Positions 1 through 11,128 of a stretch of 64,000 bases of DNA are shown here, piece after piece (position 1 is the stretch's first letter; each line of letters begins with the position of its first letter). The notes below the pieces were generated by a model. That model was not told where the DNA came from. It saw nothing but the letters and a program-made list of their open reading frames with translations, and made no database searches. The DNA is from Anthoceros angustus. Taxonomy: Eukaryota; Streptophyta; Anthocerotopsida; Anthocerotales; Anthocerotaceae. Made by a program: the position numbers and the translations under genes. Location: NCBI GenBank assembly GCA_010909165.1, contig MU008169.1, positions 1,178,001 to 1,242,000 of the forward strand, given 5' to 3'.

Positions 1-1170
1 GACCCGCGCCAATCCTTGGTTTCCTCCTCCTTTGTCGGCGATTGCTCTATCACCCCTCCTCCCCGGTTGCGGACAAGCTCGACCACCCCTAGGGCGTCTC
101 GCGCACACCACCTCTGTCAATCGGACGTCTCCAACCAGCCACAGCGGTGGGGATCTCAACCAGGAGTTATCGATGTGAGGCTGTGGCCCCTTTATACAAT
201 TCTTTGGGCGTCATAGCCACGGACTTTCCAGTCCTAAAAGCAATTTGAGAGCGAGCGCCCTACAATTTCTTAGGTCCGGATGGCATCCTATCAAAGTTCT
301 ATTCCTAGGATGCCACTACTCCCTGCCCATGTTATCTCACTCCCCTCCGATTTGGTCGCTTTGGCCCTTAGTCCTTCTTTGAATTTATGGGTCCTCCTTC
401 CTCGTTCTTTGATGCAGAAAATCCTCCCATAAACTCTCCTTTGTTTTCCATGATCCCAAGTCCCGGCTCCCTCACCAATCCTCCACCTCGGACCCTCAAT
501 GGTCCATATTTGGCCATTAGGCGGTCATTCAGCTGCAACCATGCTCTGCAAAACCCTCACGCCCACAGCGCCTCGGTGCTGATGCGTAACTCGGAATCTC
601 CCAAGGTCCCCGGGGTTTCTTCCTTCCGGAATCGCGAGCTCCGCCGCCACGGGCACGCCCTTCTGACCTCGTGCAGCTCGTGCCACCGGGGGAGTGCAGA
701 GCTACCCAGCCGGCGCCGTGCCTTTCAGTTCCCTTAGGGTTATATTTCCCGAAATCTCTCCGGCTTCCGCTACCACTTCTTCTTCATGTGCTCCTTCCTT
801 CGACCGCCCGTCAGTTCGCCCGTCTTGAAACATAGTCCCACTTTTGATCGACCACACAGTTCAACTACCGCCCGATTGGTTCGACCTCTAGCCTACGGAC
901 CTCTGCCAAATATGGGGACCCCCTCCCCCCATATATAGACTTTCTATTAGATATTCCGAGACCAAAGGCCAAGGAATATCGAGTTCATAGTCTAAGGACC
1001 GATTATTATTCAACCCAGGAAACAACCCAAAAACTCATAGGTCAAGGACACTTTCTAGTATAAATATCCCTTCCTACTCACAACCTAGCTCGTTTTGACA
1101 CCAAACTTAGCAGAAAAAAAACAAAAAATCACTCAAAGACACAATCCAATAGGGAGTTTCGAAATCCAGA
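1..1170 (+). repeat. LTR-like repeat, family 1, copy 1
   Basis: This stretch is repeated at 7597-8785 in the same order and orientation, and its last ~450 bases are repeated again at 2295-2745. The copies differ by many small indels rather than by large rearrangements. The 3' third carries two TATA boxes and then an A-rich tract (CACCAAACTTAGCA, then runs of A, then CACTCAAAGACACAATCC) where all three copies end and diverge. That layout fits a retrotransposon LTR with its promoter, but no TG...CA ends, primer-binding site or target duplication could be fixed, partly because the window starts inside the copy. Open frames inside it are short and I assign no protein. Confidence 0.6.
931..1070 (+). 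promoter_or_regulatory. Two-TATA promoter-like module with GGYCAAGGAC motifs, copy 1
   Basis: An upstream TATA box (ATATATAG, 931-938) is followed by AAGGCCAAGG (965-974), TCTAAGGACC, then AGGTCAAGGAC (1039-1049) and a second TATA box TATAAATA at 1059-1066. The second motif ends about 10 bases before the second TATA box. The same order recurs at 2504, 8550 and 9909 and, in looser form, at 20298 and 30606. I infer a core promoter of a repeat family; no transcript evidence is available from sequence alone. Confidence 0.55.
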
Positions 1171-1560
1171 TCGTTTACAACCCTACAGGTGTGTAGTAAA
1201 CTATGGGATGTTGTAAAATACCATTGGCATGTTGTAAAAGAACCCGTTGTAATGGAGAAAGTCATATAGTAAATTGATGGCCCGTAGTAAACAAACATGC
1301 CATCGATGCATCCATAGCTCATTGTTTCAAGTGCCAAGTAGTATCCATTTTGTTTTGCCACGTCATTCTTTTGGCAAAACAAGCCACAGTAAAGTTGGAA
1401 TGAGGTTTAGTAAATTGAGGCTATACTTGAAAATAATACATGGACTTGGCTTGGTGCCTTCAATTGGCGTAGTAAAATGGGCGTGTGGTAAAATGCACCC
1501 CTTTGTGGCGCAATTAGTAAAGTATACTTTTCCTAGTAGTGGCGGGGGATGAAACATGGT
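1171..1560. other. Non-coding stretch with spaced GTAAA motifs
   Basis: No gene is supported here. The stretch holds about ten copies of a short motif of the type TAGTAAA or TTGTAAAA (for example near 1192, 1210, 1233, 1268, 1283, 1411, 1471, 1514) spaced irregularly by roughly 15-60 bases. The same kind of motif thins out again at 2950-3125. It could be a degenerate internal part of a retroelement. Confidence 0.3.
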
Positions 1561-2294
1561 GCTCTTGCATGGGAGAGTACTTGCAGTCTTCTGGTTCGCA
1601 TCCTTCACCGCCCTGGCAGGTTGATGATGACCATATGATAGAGTCTCGTGGGATCGTCACGCATGATGTATCCACCACGGTATAAAAAGGTCCCATCCGC
1701 CATTCGCAATGTATATAGAGCCCTCATGCGGAAAAATCCGCTCTCATAGTTATCGAAAACATAGCATTAAGCGGCGTCATGCGTATGTCGTTTTGGGACA
1801 AGCATATCTGGACTTAGTTTGATGGTAGCTCCATCCGGAAAGAGAAGAGGCCGGATGAGCCAGGCCAGGCGGACCCTCATTGCATCGAAAGGGCTAGTGC
1901 GATTGAGCGCAATGCAATGGGGCAAAATCCGGGGCTGCCTTCCCCAAAGCGGTGTAGGCGGGCGGCCGACGTGGGAATGGAGGAGTGCATGGAGGGCCCC
2001 TCTGTAAATGTACTTCTCTTGAGAGGCACAGGCCACATCCCTTCCCAGAGAGAGCAAAAGGACATGCTTCCCTAGCCTCTGAGAAAGGGGTCCATAGCCT
2101 CCTCAGAGATGCAGGAAAGGCCCTCCCTCAACACTCGAGGGAACTTCTAGAATGGGAGTTGCATTGAACCGAGAGGCCAAATTGGGGCGGAGGGCCCAAC
2201 CATGAAAGTAGATAGGCCTCCATGATTAAAAATGCCTCGGCTCGGCCATGATGCTGTTCCGCCAAGTGCGGTAGTTTGAAGGTGGGCCATGATG
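1561..2294. other. Unassigned interval
   Basis: Short overlapping frames on both strands, none with recognisable domains, intron structure or repeat support. I see nothing to annotate as a gene. Confidence 0.4.
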
Positions 2295-2745
2295 CCTTCC
2301 GAGTTCCTTAGGGTTATATTTCCCTCTCTACGCCGCCAACCGCTACCACTTCTTCTTCCGCGACCGCCTCCTTCCTTCCACGACCGCCCGCCCGTTCCGC
2401 CTTTCAAACATAGTCCCTGACACCCCCAACAACCACACACCAGCTCAACTACCGCGGTTGGTTCGACCTCTAGCCTGGACCTCGCCAAATATGGGGACCC
2501 TCCCATATATATAGACTTTCTATTAGATATTCCGAGACCAAAGGCCAAGGAGTATCGAGTTCATAGTCTAAGGACCGATTATTATTCAACCCGTGAAACA
2601 ACCCAAAAACTCATAGGTCCAAGGACACTTTCTAGTATAAATATCCCTTCCTACTCAAACCTAGCTTTTTGACACCAAACTTAGCAAAAAAACAAAAAAT
2701 CACTCAAAGACACAATCCAATGTGAGTTTCAATCCGATTGCCATA
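2295..2745 (+). repeat. LTR-like repeat, family 1, partial copy
   Basis: It matches the 3' part of the repeats at 1-1170 and 7597-8785, starting at the CTTAGGGTTATATTTCC segment and ending after CACTCAAAGACACAATCC. It contains both TATA boxes (2504-2514 and 2636-2643) and the AAGGCCAAGG motif (2541-2550). The 5' two thirds of the repeat are missing, so this is a truncated copy or the remnant of a nested insertion. Confidence 0.6.
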
Positions 2746-4690
2746 CCCTCACTTCCAACTCATGTTGTTATTGTTCGCCGCTGTAGCAGGTCATAGTAAT
2801 TTGAGTTCAGAGTAAAAACTACTTGAACGCTCCATAAGCTCTGCTGTAGTAACAAGTCCTGGTATAGTCCATTTGTGCCATCCCTATCCTTGGCCCTCGT
2901 ATTGGAATGAGGTAGGTAATGAGGCATACGTTCTCTTGAAAGGTCCTCGCTGTAAAATCAAATGTGGGTAAAATCCACCCTCTGTCGCGAGTCATCACTT
3001 CCACATTGACTGAGGGGATCTCGCCTTCATGGGAATACTCATTCCGTTCATCCTTCCGCCCCCTCCACCCTTCCATGAACTGTCCACAAAGTAGCCCCTT
3101 CATCCCCAACCACATCATGGAGTAAATTGCCCCCCCTCATAGGTCCCACGGGACAGCCTTCCCCAAATGTCGTAGCGCCCAGGATATCCGCCTCCTTAGT
3201 TATCGACATATTCCTCAGATAAACTTGTCCTCCTCCATACAACTCACGGGACTTGGGGTTTGAAGCTCCACTCCACTAAGAAAGACCATACTCCACGCCC
3301 TCACGGGTATCCATCGATGACCAATAGTCCAAGGCAGGTAAAATCCTACCCTTCCCCCACCTGTGGTCCCAAGACGTTTGAACATTGTTCTATCTCCACT
3401 CTCCGAGAGGCCTCCCAAGGCCACACATCCCTTCCGAAGAGCAGAGGCCTGTGCTCTAGTCTGAAAATGGACCTTCGCCTACCTCCGTTCCAACCCCCTC
3501 AGGTTTGCTTCGAAGGGGGTCTCTTGCCAGACCTTCATGCCCAACTTCCGAGAAGCTCCGCCTCGAGCCTCCATGGCCAATGTTTTCTGCTCCGTTGGCC
3601 CCGCCATGATCCCAACTCTTACCGCCCGTTCCGCCCGGGCTCCTTTGATGTCCCAAGCCAGATCTTTTACCTTCTGTCTCAGCTTTGGCCGATGGCGCTG
3701 CTGGATTCTCGGTGCCCTTGTGAAGACATCCGCCCCATCCCTTTCAGAAATCCCCACTGCCCGCCTTCTTCCCGCCACGTCCACTCCGATTTCTTCGCTT
3801 GCACCTGTGGATCGAGTCCCCGCCGGTTCTGTGGCTCCTATTCAAATAATGAGCTCCTTTGTTTGGATTAGTTTTCCCTATCTTCTTCTCTTTTCTTTTG
3901 GGCTTGCCCTTTCCCTCCTCCTCCCTCAAACCTCCCCGATTGTCGGGGTCTCCCCCTTCTTAGGACCCTCCCTCTCACGAACACGCCTCCCGCCGCCTTC
4001 AGGAGGCAGTACCACTTTCCCCGCTCCATGTCACCTTCCGCTCCGCCCATTCCCCTTTACCTTCCTCGCTCTCATACCCGGCGAGGGGCTCGAGGGTCGG
4101 GGTGGCCATCATGTTTGGATTCTCATTCGAGTGAACACTTCTCATCCCCCGGTTCAACGCCTCGTACGAGATAATGCGGACCGCTTGATCATTGATGCTA
4201 GCATCCCTCTCTCTATTAATCTCTGACTGGTTTCCCGAGCCTCATGTTGCACACGCCTGCCCTTCTTGGCCTAATGCTGAGAGTAGCAGATGGAGTTCCT
4301 TTGCAATTCCATCTGTGTTTTGTCCGATTCCATTCTTCCTCTGTCCCTGCCGCCTTGAAGTGTTTTTGGTTTTTCACCTCTCCTTGGTGTTCGCCTCGCG
4401 CACCCTGTTTTGCACTTCCTCCTGCCCTAAAGAGTGTCGCCCCAGTCCTCATCACCTCTCCTTCTCCTCTTCTTATTGAGGTCCTTCTCAGATCTTCCTT
4501 GGACTCTTGACGCTCTTGTTCACCATTCTTCTTTCTTCACCTTCTTCTCCTCCGCCCTATTCCCCCTCGCCTGGAATCCGAGACCCTGCAGTCGGGCGCA
4601 TTCGAAGGTGCTCGGGCCTATGATGTCCCCAAGCGCTTGCATAACTTACCTATCAAAATGTCTCAAGCTTAATAAAAAGGCCTAGGATGG
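2746..4690 (-). other. Degenerate gag-like interval
   Basis: Long frames run on both strands. The minus-strand frame at 3479-3784 is rich in Arg, Lys, Glu and Gln and looks like the charged helical part of a retroelement gag; the overlapping plus-strand frames (3260-3871, 3537-4226) are Ser/Pro/Leu-rich in the manner of antisense translations of GC-rich DNA. No zinc knuckle or catalytic motif was found, so I do not call a gene. The interval probably belongs to the same retroelement as the flanking LTR-like repeats. Confidence 0.3.
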
Positions 4691-5160
4691 AGCAACCGTC
4701 ATGATAAGATAAGCTGGTCGACACGCAAAGCAGGAAGACAAAATACCAAACGCAACCTAAGGGTCCCCAATTTGTGAAAGGTCCCCAATGTGAGCCACGT
4801 CTTCTTCCAGAGCCACGTCCACTAATCTGATTTACGGTTGCAATTGATGCATGTGGATCGAAGAGCGGTCACAGCGCAAGAGCGGAGAGGCGATCACACG
4901 CGATGAGCAAAAACGGTTATATTCAAATAATAAGAAGAACAGTCTTATAGTATAATGAAAAAGGTAGTTAGGGTTTATAACCCTTGTATCTTCTAGCGAC
5001 TCTTAATCAAAATATAAGTTAGGGTTACGGTTTGATAAAACACTTATCCAATACCCTCCCTGAAACCTAACCACCGTAAATTGATCACTGGTCAGGTAAA
5101 CCAAAAAACACATGTCTGAGGTGAGGAGCGTCGATTCAACAGCCGGATATCGATCTGGCC
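4691..5160. other. AT-rich interval, possible Copia LTR remnant
   Basis: An AT-rich block (4915-5060) with TTAGGGTTTATAACCC-like and GTTAGGGTTACGG segments lies downstream, in minus-strand sense, of a Copia RNase H tail. The position fits a decayed 3' LTR, but termini and a second copy are not visible in the window. Confidence 0.25.
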
Positions 5161-5616
5161 GTGCGCCGAGCGTGCATGGCATTGGCTAACGCTCTCGCTC
5201 TCTTGTTAGAGATCACGTTGCCGTTACGCGCGCCTGATACTCATCGCCACACGATCTGCGTCACACAAAGGTACAGCGAGAAAAACAACAAAGAAAGATC
5301 TTTTGTGGAAAAGTGGCGCGGTGCGGGGTTGGATTGCGAATCGGCAGGCGGTGGAACGCCGAGATCCGCTGCGGCCTTGCCCGGCGGTGATGATGAAGGT
5401 AAGTCGAGCGACTCTGCCTTGATTGTATCATGCTTTGAGCTTCATCCCGGGCTAACTACTATTAATTCCGGTGATGCTCTCGGCTGCCTGTGTAGAACCA
5501 CGGTATTCGAGGTTGGCCTAATGCAGCGGAGTAGCAGATTGGGAGTTCCCTTTTGCTGGAATTCCACTTTGCAAGCTTGAAAGGTCCGATCTAAGATTGA
5601 TTCCCAAGGATTGTCA

Positions 5617-5796
5617 GTGCTGCTCATGTGAAGATGTGGGGAGCCCCTTAGTTAATATCGTAGCGTTCTCCTTGGTGTTCACGTGCCAACCGAGATAAGT
5701 CCGCAGACGCCACTTTTCATGTTTCGCGGGTCTGAAGGCGCGTAAGCCTGGCATGCCCGATATGTGCCTGCTCAGAAACATGAACCTCGCGGGCAT
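5617..5796 (-). pseudogene. Copia RNase H C-terminal fragment
   Basis: The minus-strand frame ends with GWHVNTKEN, ILTKGLPTSSHEQH. The ILTKGLP segment after a TKEN-type turn is the characteristic tail of Ty1/Copia RNase H (usually ADILTKGLP followed by a His-rich stretch). Upstream residues RPAKHEKWRLRTYL occupy the place of the usual RTKHIDI segment but fit poorly. Reverse transcriptase and integrase are not seen next to it, so this is a short scrap of an old element, distinct from the better Copia copy at 11.1-14.5 kb. Confidence 0.55.
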
Positions 5797-7030
5797 TGGA
5801 GAAAAGTCAGCGGGGTCGACCGAGGCCCTTGAGGCGTTAAACTAAACTTGGGCGGCGGAGGCTTGCCATTCATGGTGATTCACCATTCTTCTAGCGCCTG
5901 CTTGGCAATATTCAGCTCATTTCGCGAGAATCTTGGGAGGATGTGCGATTCAGTGAAGCGGTGGTGACGAGGAATTTGAGACTCCTAGCTCAACACGTGA
6001 AATAAGCGGATACAATGGATGACAATGATGGGCGTGAACCTTGCGAAGACCAGCGTATCACCCCAAAACCCTTTCCAGGAACAATGCGTTTGCCCTACGG
6101 TAGCATTATGTTACCGGTGAGGTGGTGTTGAAGAAGAGTGAAAGTATGTACATCTTTGGAAGACTCATCTTTCATGTTTGCCTCCTATCTTGCTAAAAGC
6201 GTTTCAAGAAAAGTCTGCGATTCTTGGATGCAGGAAAGGAGAATAGGAGGTACTTGGGCACTTGTTGACCGCTAGAAGGTGGTTGTCAATGGGGTTTTCG
6301 TCTAAAAGGCGCAAAAGGCCACATTACCCTCTGTCGTTATAGTCCTAGGTTTGATCCCAAGGAATGGTTTTGTCAAGATGTTCTAAAACTATGCGGTCTA
6401 GCTCTACACAACCTTGATCCTCCTACGGAGACGCTACCATACTTGAACCCTGCCGTGGAAGGCTGACCATCGCGGTGAGGGGGTTCGTACCGTAGTGGGC
6501 GGTTCAACGGCGTGGTGGGCCCCACCACGGCCGCGTGTGCGCGGTTTATGCGATGGTCGCGGTCCTCTGGCGTGGTCTCGGGGTTTATGATTTCGCGCTT
6601 TTACACCCTGGGTCACACTACTCTAATTCACTCCTGGAGACCGGCAGCTCCGAGCGTTCAGGATTAGTGCACCATGACCTGACACCACGGGCCTCACTCG
6701 GGTCGACCCTTGATCTCATCGCTCACTTCTCCCCTACAACATTCCCGTTTCCTCAAAACATACCACTACTCTCTGACGGCACACTTCTCTCCTTTCACTT
6801 TTTTTCCAAGACCTCCCCTCATTCACGCAGATACTTGTGGGTGTGAATTTGTGTCTAGGGACATGAGTGAGGTCCCATTCACCCTCAATGTATGTTGTAG
6901 GCTTAGGATTCGCTCCCAAGGAATGGTTTGTGCCAAGGCGCTAACTTCTAATCGACCTTCACCTAAGTCGGGACTTACACTATTACTCCTCTTACCTATC
7001 TACTCAACTACTACTACCTCCCGACTTGTC
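5797..7030. other. Unassigned interval
   Basis: No frame with recognisable coding content. A CCCAAGGAATGGTTT segment appears twice (near 6356 and 6917) in similar surroundings, suggesting diverged duplicated DNA. Nothing else could be supported. Confidence 0.35.
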
Positions 7031-7090
7031 TAACCCACGGATCTTATTCCACAACCACGAATCTTATTCCACGACCGCAAATCTTATTCC
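7031..7090 (+). repeat. Three-unit 20-bp tandem repeat
   Basis: Three adjacent 20-base units, each ending ATCTTATTCC, with variable 5' halves (TAACCCACGG, ACAACCACGA, ACGACCGCAA). The exact 20-base period over three units is direct evidence of a short tandem array. Confidence 0.8.
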
Positions 7091-7596
7091 ACGGCGCGGT
7101 GGCTCTCACCACCCTGGGTAGTTGCTTGACTCGAGGTGGGTCCCACGCCAAACCCTAGCGACTTATTTCCGGCGCCGCGCCGCGGATCCGCCGCGTCCAC
7201 CACGTGCAGATCGGACTTTATTCACTCCACACTTCATGCACACACACCATTCCTAGGGACCAAAGTTCCACAAATCCCTCACCGCTTCACACACACACAA
7301 AGGCGCCACACTCACACAATTTTACAAGGGAATTGTTTTCCTCTTGTGCACTTCCACCTTGACATGGATTCTTTTGGATCACACAAATCTCCAGTCTCTC
7401 AATTAGTTCCCTTCTCAACTCCTCTTACACCTCGCATCTCGGTGTTCGATCACTCCTTCACCCAATCTTCTCTCTCTCTCTCTCCCTCAATTCGCGGGCT
7501 TCCAACCATCCACTCAACACTTCTCTCTCAATTTGAACACAACTAGAACAAGGGTGAAGGAAAGAAGAACCCCAGGCGTCGCGGGAGCAAGCTCCG

Positions 7597-8785
7597 GACC
7601 CGCGCCAATCCCTTGGTTTCCTCCTCCTTTGTCGGCCAAGATTGCTCTATCACCCTCCTCCCCGTTGCAGCAAGCTCTCGACCACCCCTAGGGCGTCTGC
7701 GCACACCACCTCTGTCATCGGACGTCTCCAACCAGCCACAGGCGTGGGGATCTCAACCGGGAGTTATCGATGTGAGGGGCACAACCAAGCCCCTTTATAC
7801 AATTCTTTGGGCGTCATAGCCACCGGACTTTCAGTCCTAAAAGCAATTTGAGCAGCGCCCCTACAATTTCGGACGGACCTTAGGTCCAAGATGGCATCCT
7901 ATCCAAAGTTCTATTCCTAGGATGCCACTACTCCCTGTTATCTCACTCCCCTCCGATTTGGTCGCTTTGGCCCTTCGTCCTTTCTTGCTGAATTTATGGG
8001 TCCTCCTTCCTCGTTCGATCTGGAAAATCCTCCCATAAACTCTCCTTTGTTTTCCATGATCCCAAGTCCCGGCTCCCTCACCAATCCTCCACCTCGGACC
8101 CTCAATGGTCCATATTTGGCCATTAGGCGTCAAATTCTGCTGCAACCTTGGCGCCATGCTCTGCAAAACCCTCACGCCCACAGTTCGATAACTCGCCTCG
8201 GAATCTCCAACTTGGTCAATCCCCGGGGTTTCTTCCTTCCAGAATCGCGAGCTCCGCCGCCACGGGGCACCCTTCTGACCTCGTGCAGCTCGTGCCTGTC
8301 GAGATCGTCTGGAGCTACCCATTGCCGCGCCTCGTGCCTTTCAGGTTCCCTTAGGGTTATATTTCCCGGAAACTCTCGGCCGGCTTCGCTACCACTTCTT
8401 CTTCGCATGACCGCTCCTTCCTTCCACGACCGCCCGAGTTCGCCCCGTCTTGAAACATAGTCCCGCACCCGGTCGACCACACACCGTTCAACTACTGCCG
8501 GTTGGTTCGACCTCTAGCCTACGGACCTCGCCAAATATGGGGACCCCCTCATATATAGGCCTTTTTATTAAATATTCCAAGACCAAAGGCCAAGGAGTAT
8601 CGAGTTCATAGTCAAGGACCGATTATTATTTAACCACAAAACAACCCCAAAACTCATAGGCCAAGGACACTTTCTACTATAAATATCCCTTCCTACTCAT
8701 AACCTAGCTCTTCTTGACACCAAACTTAACAAAAAACAAAAATCACTCAAAGACACAATCCAACGGGAGTTTCCAATACCCGGAT
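7597..8785 (+). repeat. LTR-like repeat, family 1, copy 2
   Basis: Collinear second copy of 1-1170. It keeps the GACCCGCGCCAATC start, the CCTCCACCTCGGACCCTC middle part and the promoter-like 3' third. With copy 1 it frames about 6.4 kb, so the two could be the LTRs of one old element, but the interior carries a third partial copy and only a Copia scrap, and the LTR ends cannot be defined. Small indels against copy 1 sit at spots such as CCACAGCGG versus CCACAGGCG and CCAGGAG versus CCGGGAG. Confidence 0.6.
8550..8685 (+). promoter_or_regulatory. Two-TATA promoter-like module, copy 3
   Basis: ATATATAGG (8551-8559), AAAGGCCAAGG (8585-8595), then AGGCCAAGGAC (8659-8669) and TATAAATA at 8678-8685. 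Spacing from the last motif to the second TATA box matches copy 1 almost exactly, although the rest of the repeat has accumulated indels. Confidence 0.55.
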
Positions 8786-9908
8786 CAATACTCCTCTCGC
8801 TCCTTTCTCGAGGCCACAGATTCCCCCCCCTTATAGGGAATTGAACACGTTTTGATGAGCAGCGGTTTAGGGAAGGAGGGAGGAAAAAGCAGTCGATGCC
8901 AGGCGATTCGCTCGTGGCGGTCTCACCCAACCTCCGCGAATTCACTGCCCCTTCCACACGCCTTGCCGTCCTTCACCGTTCACTGCCCCAGACGTGGAGC
9001 TTTGCCACTCCGCTCTCGACCAGCCAGGATCTTCCGGTCTTCTTGTCGAGAAGACAGTGCATCACGCACCGATTGATCATGATCGACGTCTCCAATCAAC
9101 CTCAGCTGGCGGCTCCAGGCAACCGGAAGTTCACACCTGAAATTGTTTGTTAAGAGAGACACACAAAGGGTCTCTTATACATCTAGCAGTTCGGCCATTC
9201 CTCCCTCAGGTGTCCAAAATTGTAGCCCTCTACAGGCCTCCTACCAATCCGAACAGCTCTGACTGATCTCAAACATCCTATCCCTAACTTAGAAAAACCC
9301 GGACCTATGATGTCGCTCCCTTAAAATCGTGCGCCTCATGATTCTTTGCCTAGCCTGGCCCATGGATTATTCCCTCGCTCTCCTACCACGCCTCGATCCG
9401 AAGATTCTCCCTTAATACCTCCGTACTTACGCTGTCAGAGTCCTCTCACTCCCAAGGAGGTGCCTTTGTCATCGCCTCCGCGCCGCGTTGCCTCGCCCTT
9501 CGTCACTGGACAGCCAAACAGTGCGTTCCTCCATCCACGCTCTAGCATCATCTCTCTTCCGCTTATACCTCTCGCTAGCTTCTTGAACTTCTCGGTGCCG
9601 AGCGTCTCCACTTGTTCTGGGCTTGTGAAATTTCATTGGAGCTCCTCGTTTTGTCGCATGCGCCTCCTTCATAACTTCAACAGTCACTTGGGCTTGAACA
9701 TTTCCTTGAAATCTCATGAGTCAAGTACCAAGGTCGGTCTTCTTCTAATTGCGCTCCAACTGCACTGGTGCTCAGCTCACTTTATCGACCCCGGTTCCGA
9801 ACTAGGGTTGTTATCTCCCCCACGATGCTCATGCGTTCCATATTCGTGTTGTAGGAACTAGCCACCTCCCACTTCCCTCAGCCATTCTTGAAAGAAGGAT
9901 CCCCTACC
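8786..9908 (-). other. Degenerate gag-like interval
   Basis: The minus-strand frame at 9469-9717 is charged and helical (segments such as EVQEASERYKRKRDDARAWM), again like a retroelement gag. The plus-strand frame 9346-9861 across it is Ser/Pro/Leu-rich and probably an antisense shadow. There is no catalytic or zinc-binding motif, so no gene is called. Confidence 0.3.
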
Positions 9909-10130
9909 TTATATAGACAATTTTTATTCCTAAAAATCCCAAGGTCCAGGGACCTTCTAGCACAGCTTGACATTCACAGTTCGAGGTCAAGGACTAAAAA
10001 GTAATATTGTCATGGGCCAAGGACCACTTTTACTATAAAAGGCCTTGCTTCGGACATTTCCTAAGCACTCCATCACACAAAACATAAGAAAAACAAAAAA
10101 GAACATTCAAACCAACAGTCCAGGGGAGGG
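9909..10130 (+). promoter_or_regulatory. Two-TATA promoter-like module, related LTR family
   Basis: TATATAG (9911-9917), GAGGTCAAGGAC (9983-9994), GGGCCAAGGACC (10014-10025) and TATAAAA (10034-10040) repeat the order seen in family 1, followed by the same type of A-rich leader (ACACAAAACATAAG then A runs, ending near CAGTCCAGGGG). Outside the motifs the sequence differs from family 1, so this is a related but distinct LTR-like promoter. The conservation of motifs on a diverged background suggests selection or a common ancestor. Confidence 0.5.
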
Positions 10131-10551
10131 TTAGTGTACATGTGGTCTTCCATAGTAGTGCAAAGGGGAAGGTGCTATAAACTATCAAAGGATAGTCATC
10201 TATCGTAGATAGGCAAGAGAGCTAGGAGGCTCGAGACACTTGTATACAAAACTTGTAATTAAAAAGTGATAATCAAAATGTCATGTATTCTCTCCCTCTT
10301 AAGCTACATAAGGTTAATGCCAGATAACCTAGCTTAGATCCTGGCTAAGCTAAAACCTTTCTATACCACAAAGTCACGCGAGGCGGACACTGTGGGTGGC
10401 AGCATCACTCTCAACTTCATATGCTTGAGGCGTGGCAGAGTGCAACCTGTGTTACTATCATCATGTCCTCCTCAGCTTCATGGCGTGCACCCGGTATTTG
10501 TCATAGTGCTTCCATTAGCTACACATTCCCTTTCATGCCGCCCCTTTCTCT
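10131..10551. other. AT-rich interval, possible Copia 3' LTR
   Basis: No gene seen. In minus-strand sense it lies downstream of the Copia polypurine tract at 11.09-11.11 kb and could be part of its 3' LTR (candidate ends TGTTGTATTG near 11067 and ACATGTACA near 10139), but no second LTR copy is present to prove it. Confidence 0.3.
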
Positions 10552-10933
10552 CTACGATGAGGACCAGAAGTGGATCCTCTTACGACTCAAATTCAGCACC
10601 AAATGAGAGGAAGAAGAGAGGCGGCTGCAGGGAATTTTGCAAGTGGGCCTTGGCTCACGCTAGAGCAAGCGGAGGTGAGCGAGTGGGGAGGTGCAGCTAT
10701 GTATGGGGACTACGTGCAGAGGCTGGTGGCTCTGATTAGCCTTCACGGAGATCGGTTTGGAGGAAGGGACCCGGACTTTATCACTTTGGGAAAAACAATG
10801 CCAACATACAGGATAGCACAACCCAGGTTCAGCACTGCTCCAAGCCCTCAGAGAAACAATTGAGCTATTGGATAGCCTCAAGGGAGTGGAGAAGAAGAAG
10901 AAGGTGAAGGAAGAGGGTGGCAATGACGATTAG
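10552..10933 (+). pseudogene. Broken open region, gag-like start
   Basis: A plus-strand region starts with MRTRSGSSYDSNSAP and continues, after frame changes, through a well-composed stretch (LTLEQAEVSEWGGA, then YVQRLVALISLHGDRFG) to a Lys-rich end (ETIELLDSLKGVEKKKKVKE) with a stop at about 10931-10933. The three parts are in different frames, so at least two indels separate them. MRTRSGS-type starts are common in plant retroelement gag or accessory proteins, but I have no family match. It lies inside the putative LTR of the Copia element on the opposite strand. It may be an independent insertion. Confidence 0.35.
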
Positions 10934-11069
10934 GTACTCGGGGATGCTTCATCAGGACTGTGCCTTTCCTTCTACCCACCATTGAACCGCAGGATGTACA
11001 CCTCTGTATGTGGCAGATAAAACAGAGTGTCTGGCTGCAGAGGAGGAGTAACATCAACAATACAACAAA

Positions 11070-11113
11070 TTTGGATATCGTATCCAAAGCCCCCGCCCCC
11101 CTCCTCCCCCCCC
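11070..11113 (-). promoter_or_regulatory. Copia polypurine tract and adjacent palindrome
   Basis: Read on the minus strand, a 25-base tract of G with a few A and C (11089-11113) follows the Copia RNase H stop and is the natural priming site for plus-strand DNA synthesis. It abuts a 19-base palindrome at 11070-11088 with 8-base arms TTTGGATA and TATCCAAA around TCG. The tract position, just before the presumed 3' LTR, supports the call. Confidence 0.5.
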
Positions 11114-11128
11114 AGATAAGTCCTGCCA

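Noticed and set aside
3260-4226. Two overlapping plus-strand frames of 203 and 229 residues
   Set aside because: They overlap each other in different frames, are Ser/Pro/Leu-rich, and match antisense translation of a charged gag-like minus strand.
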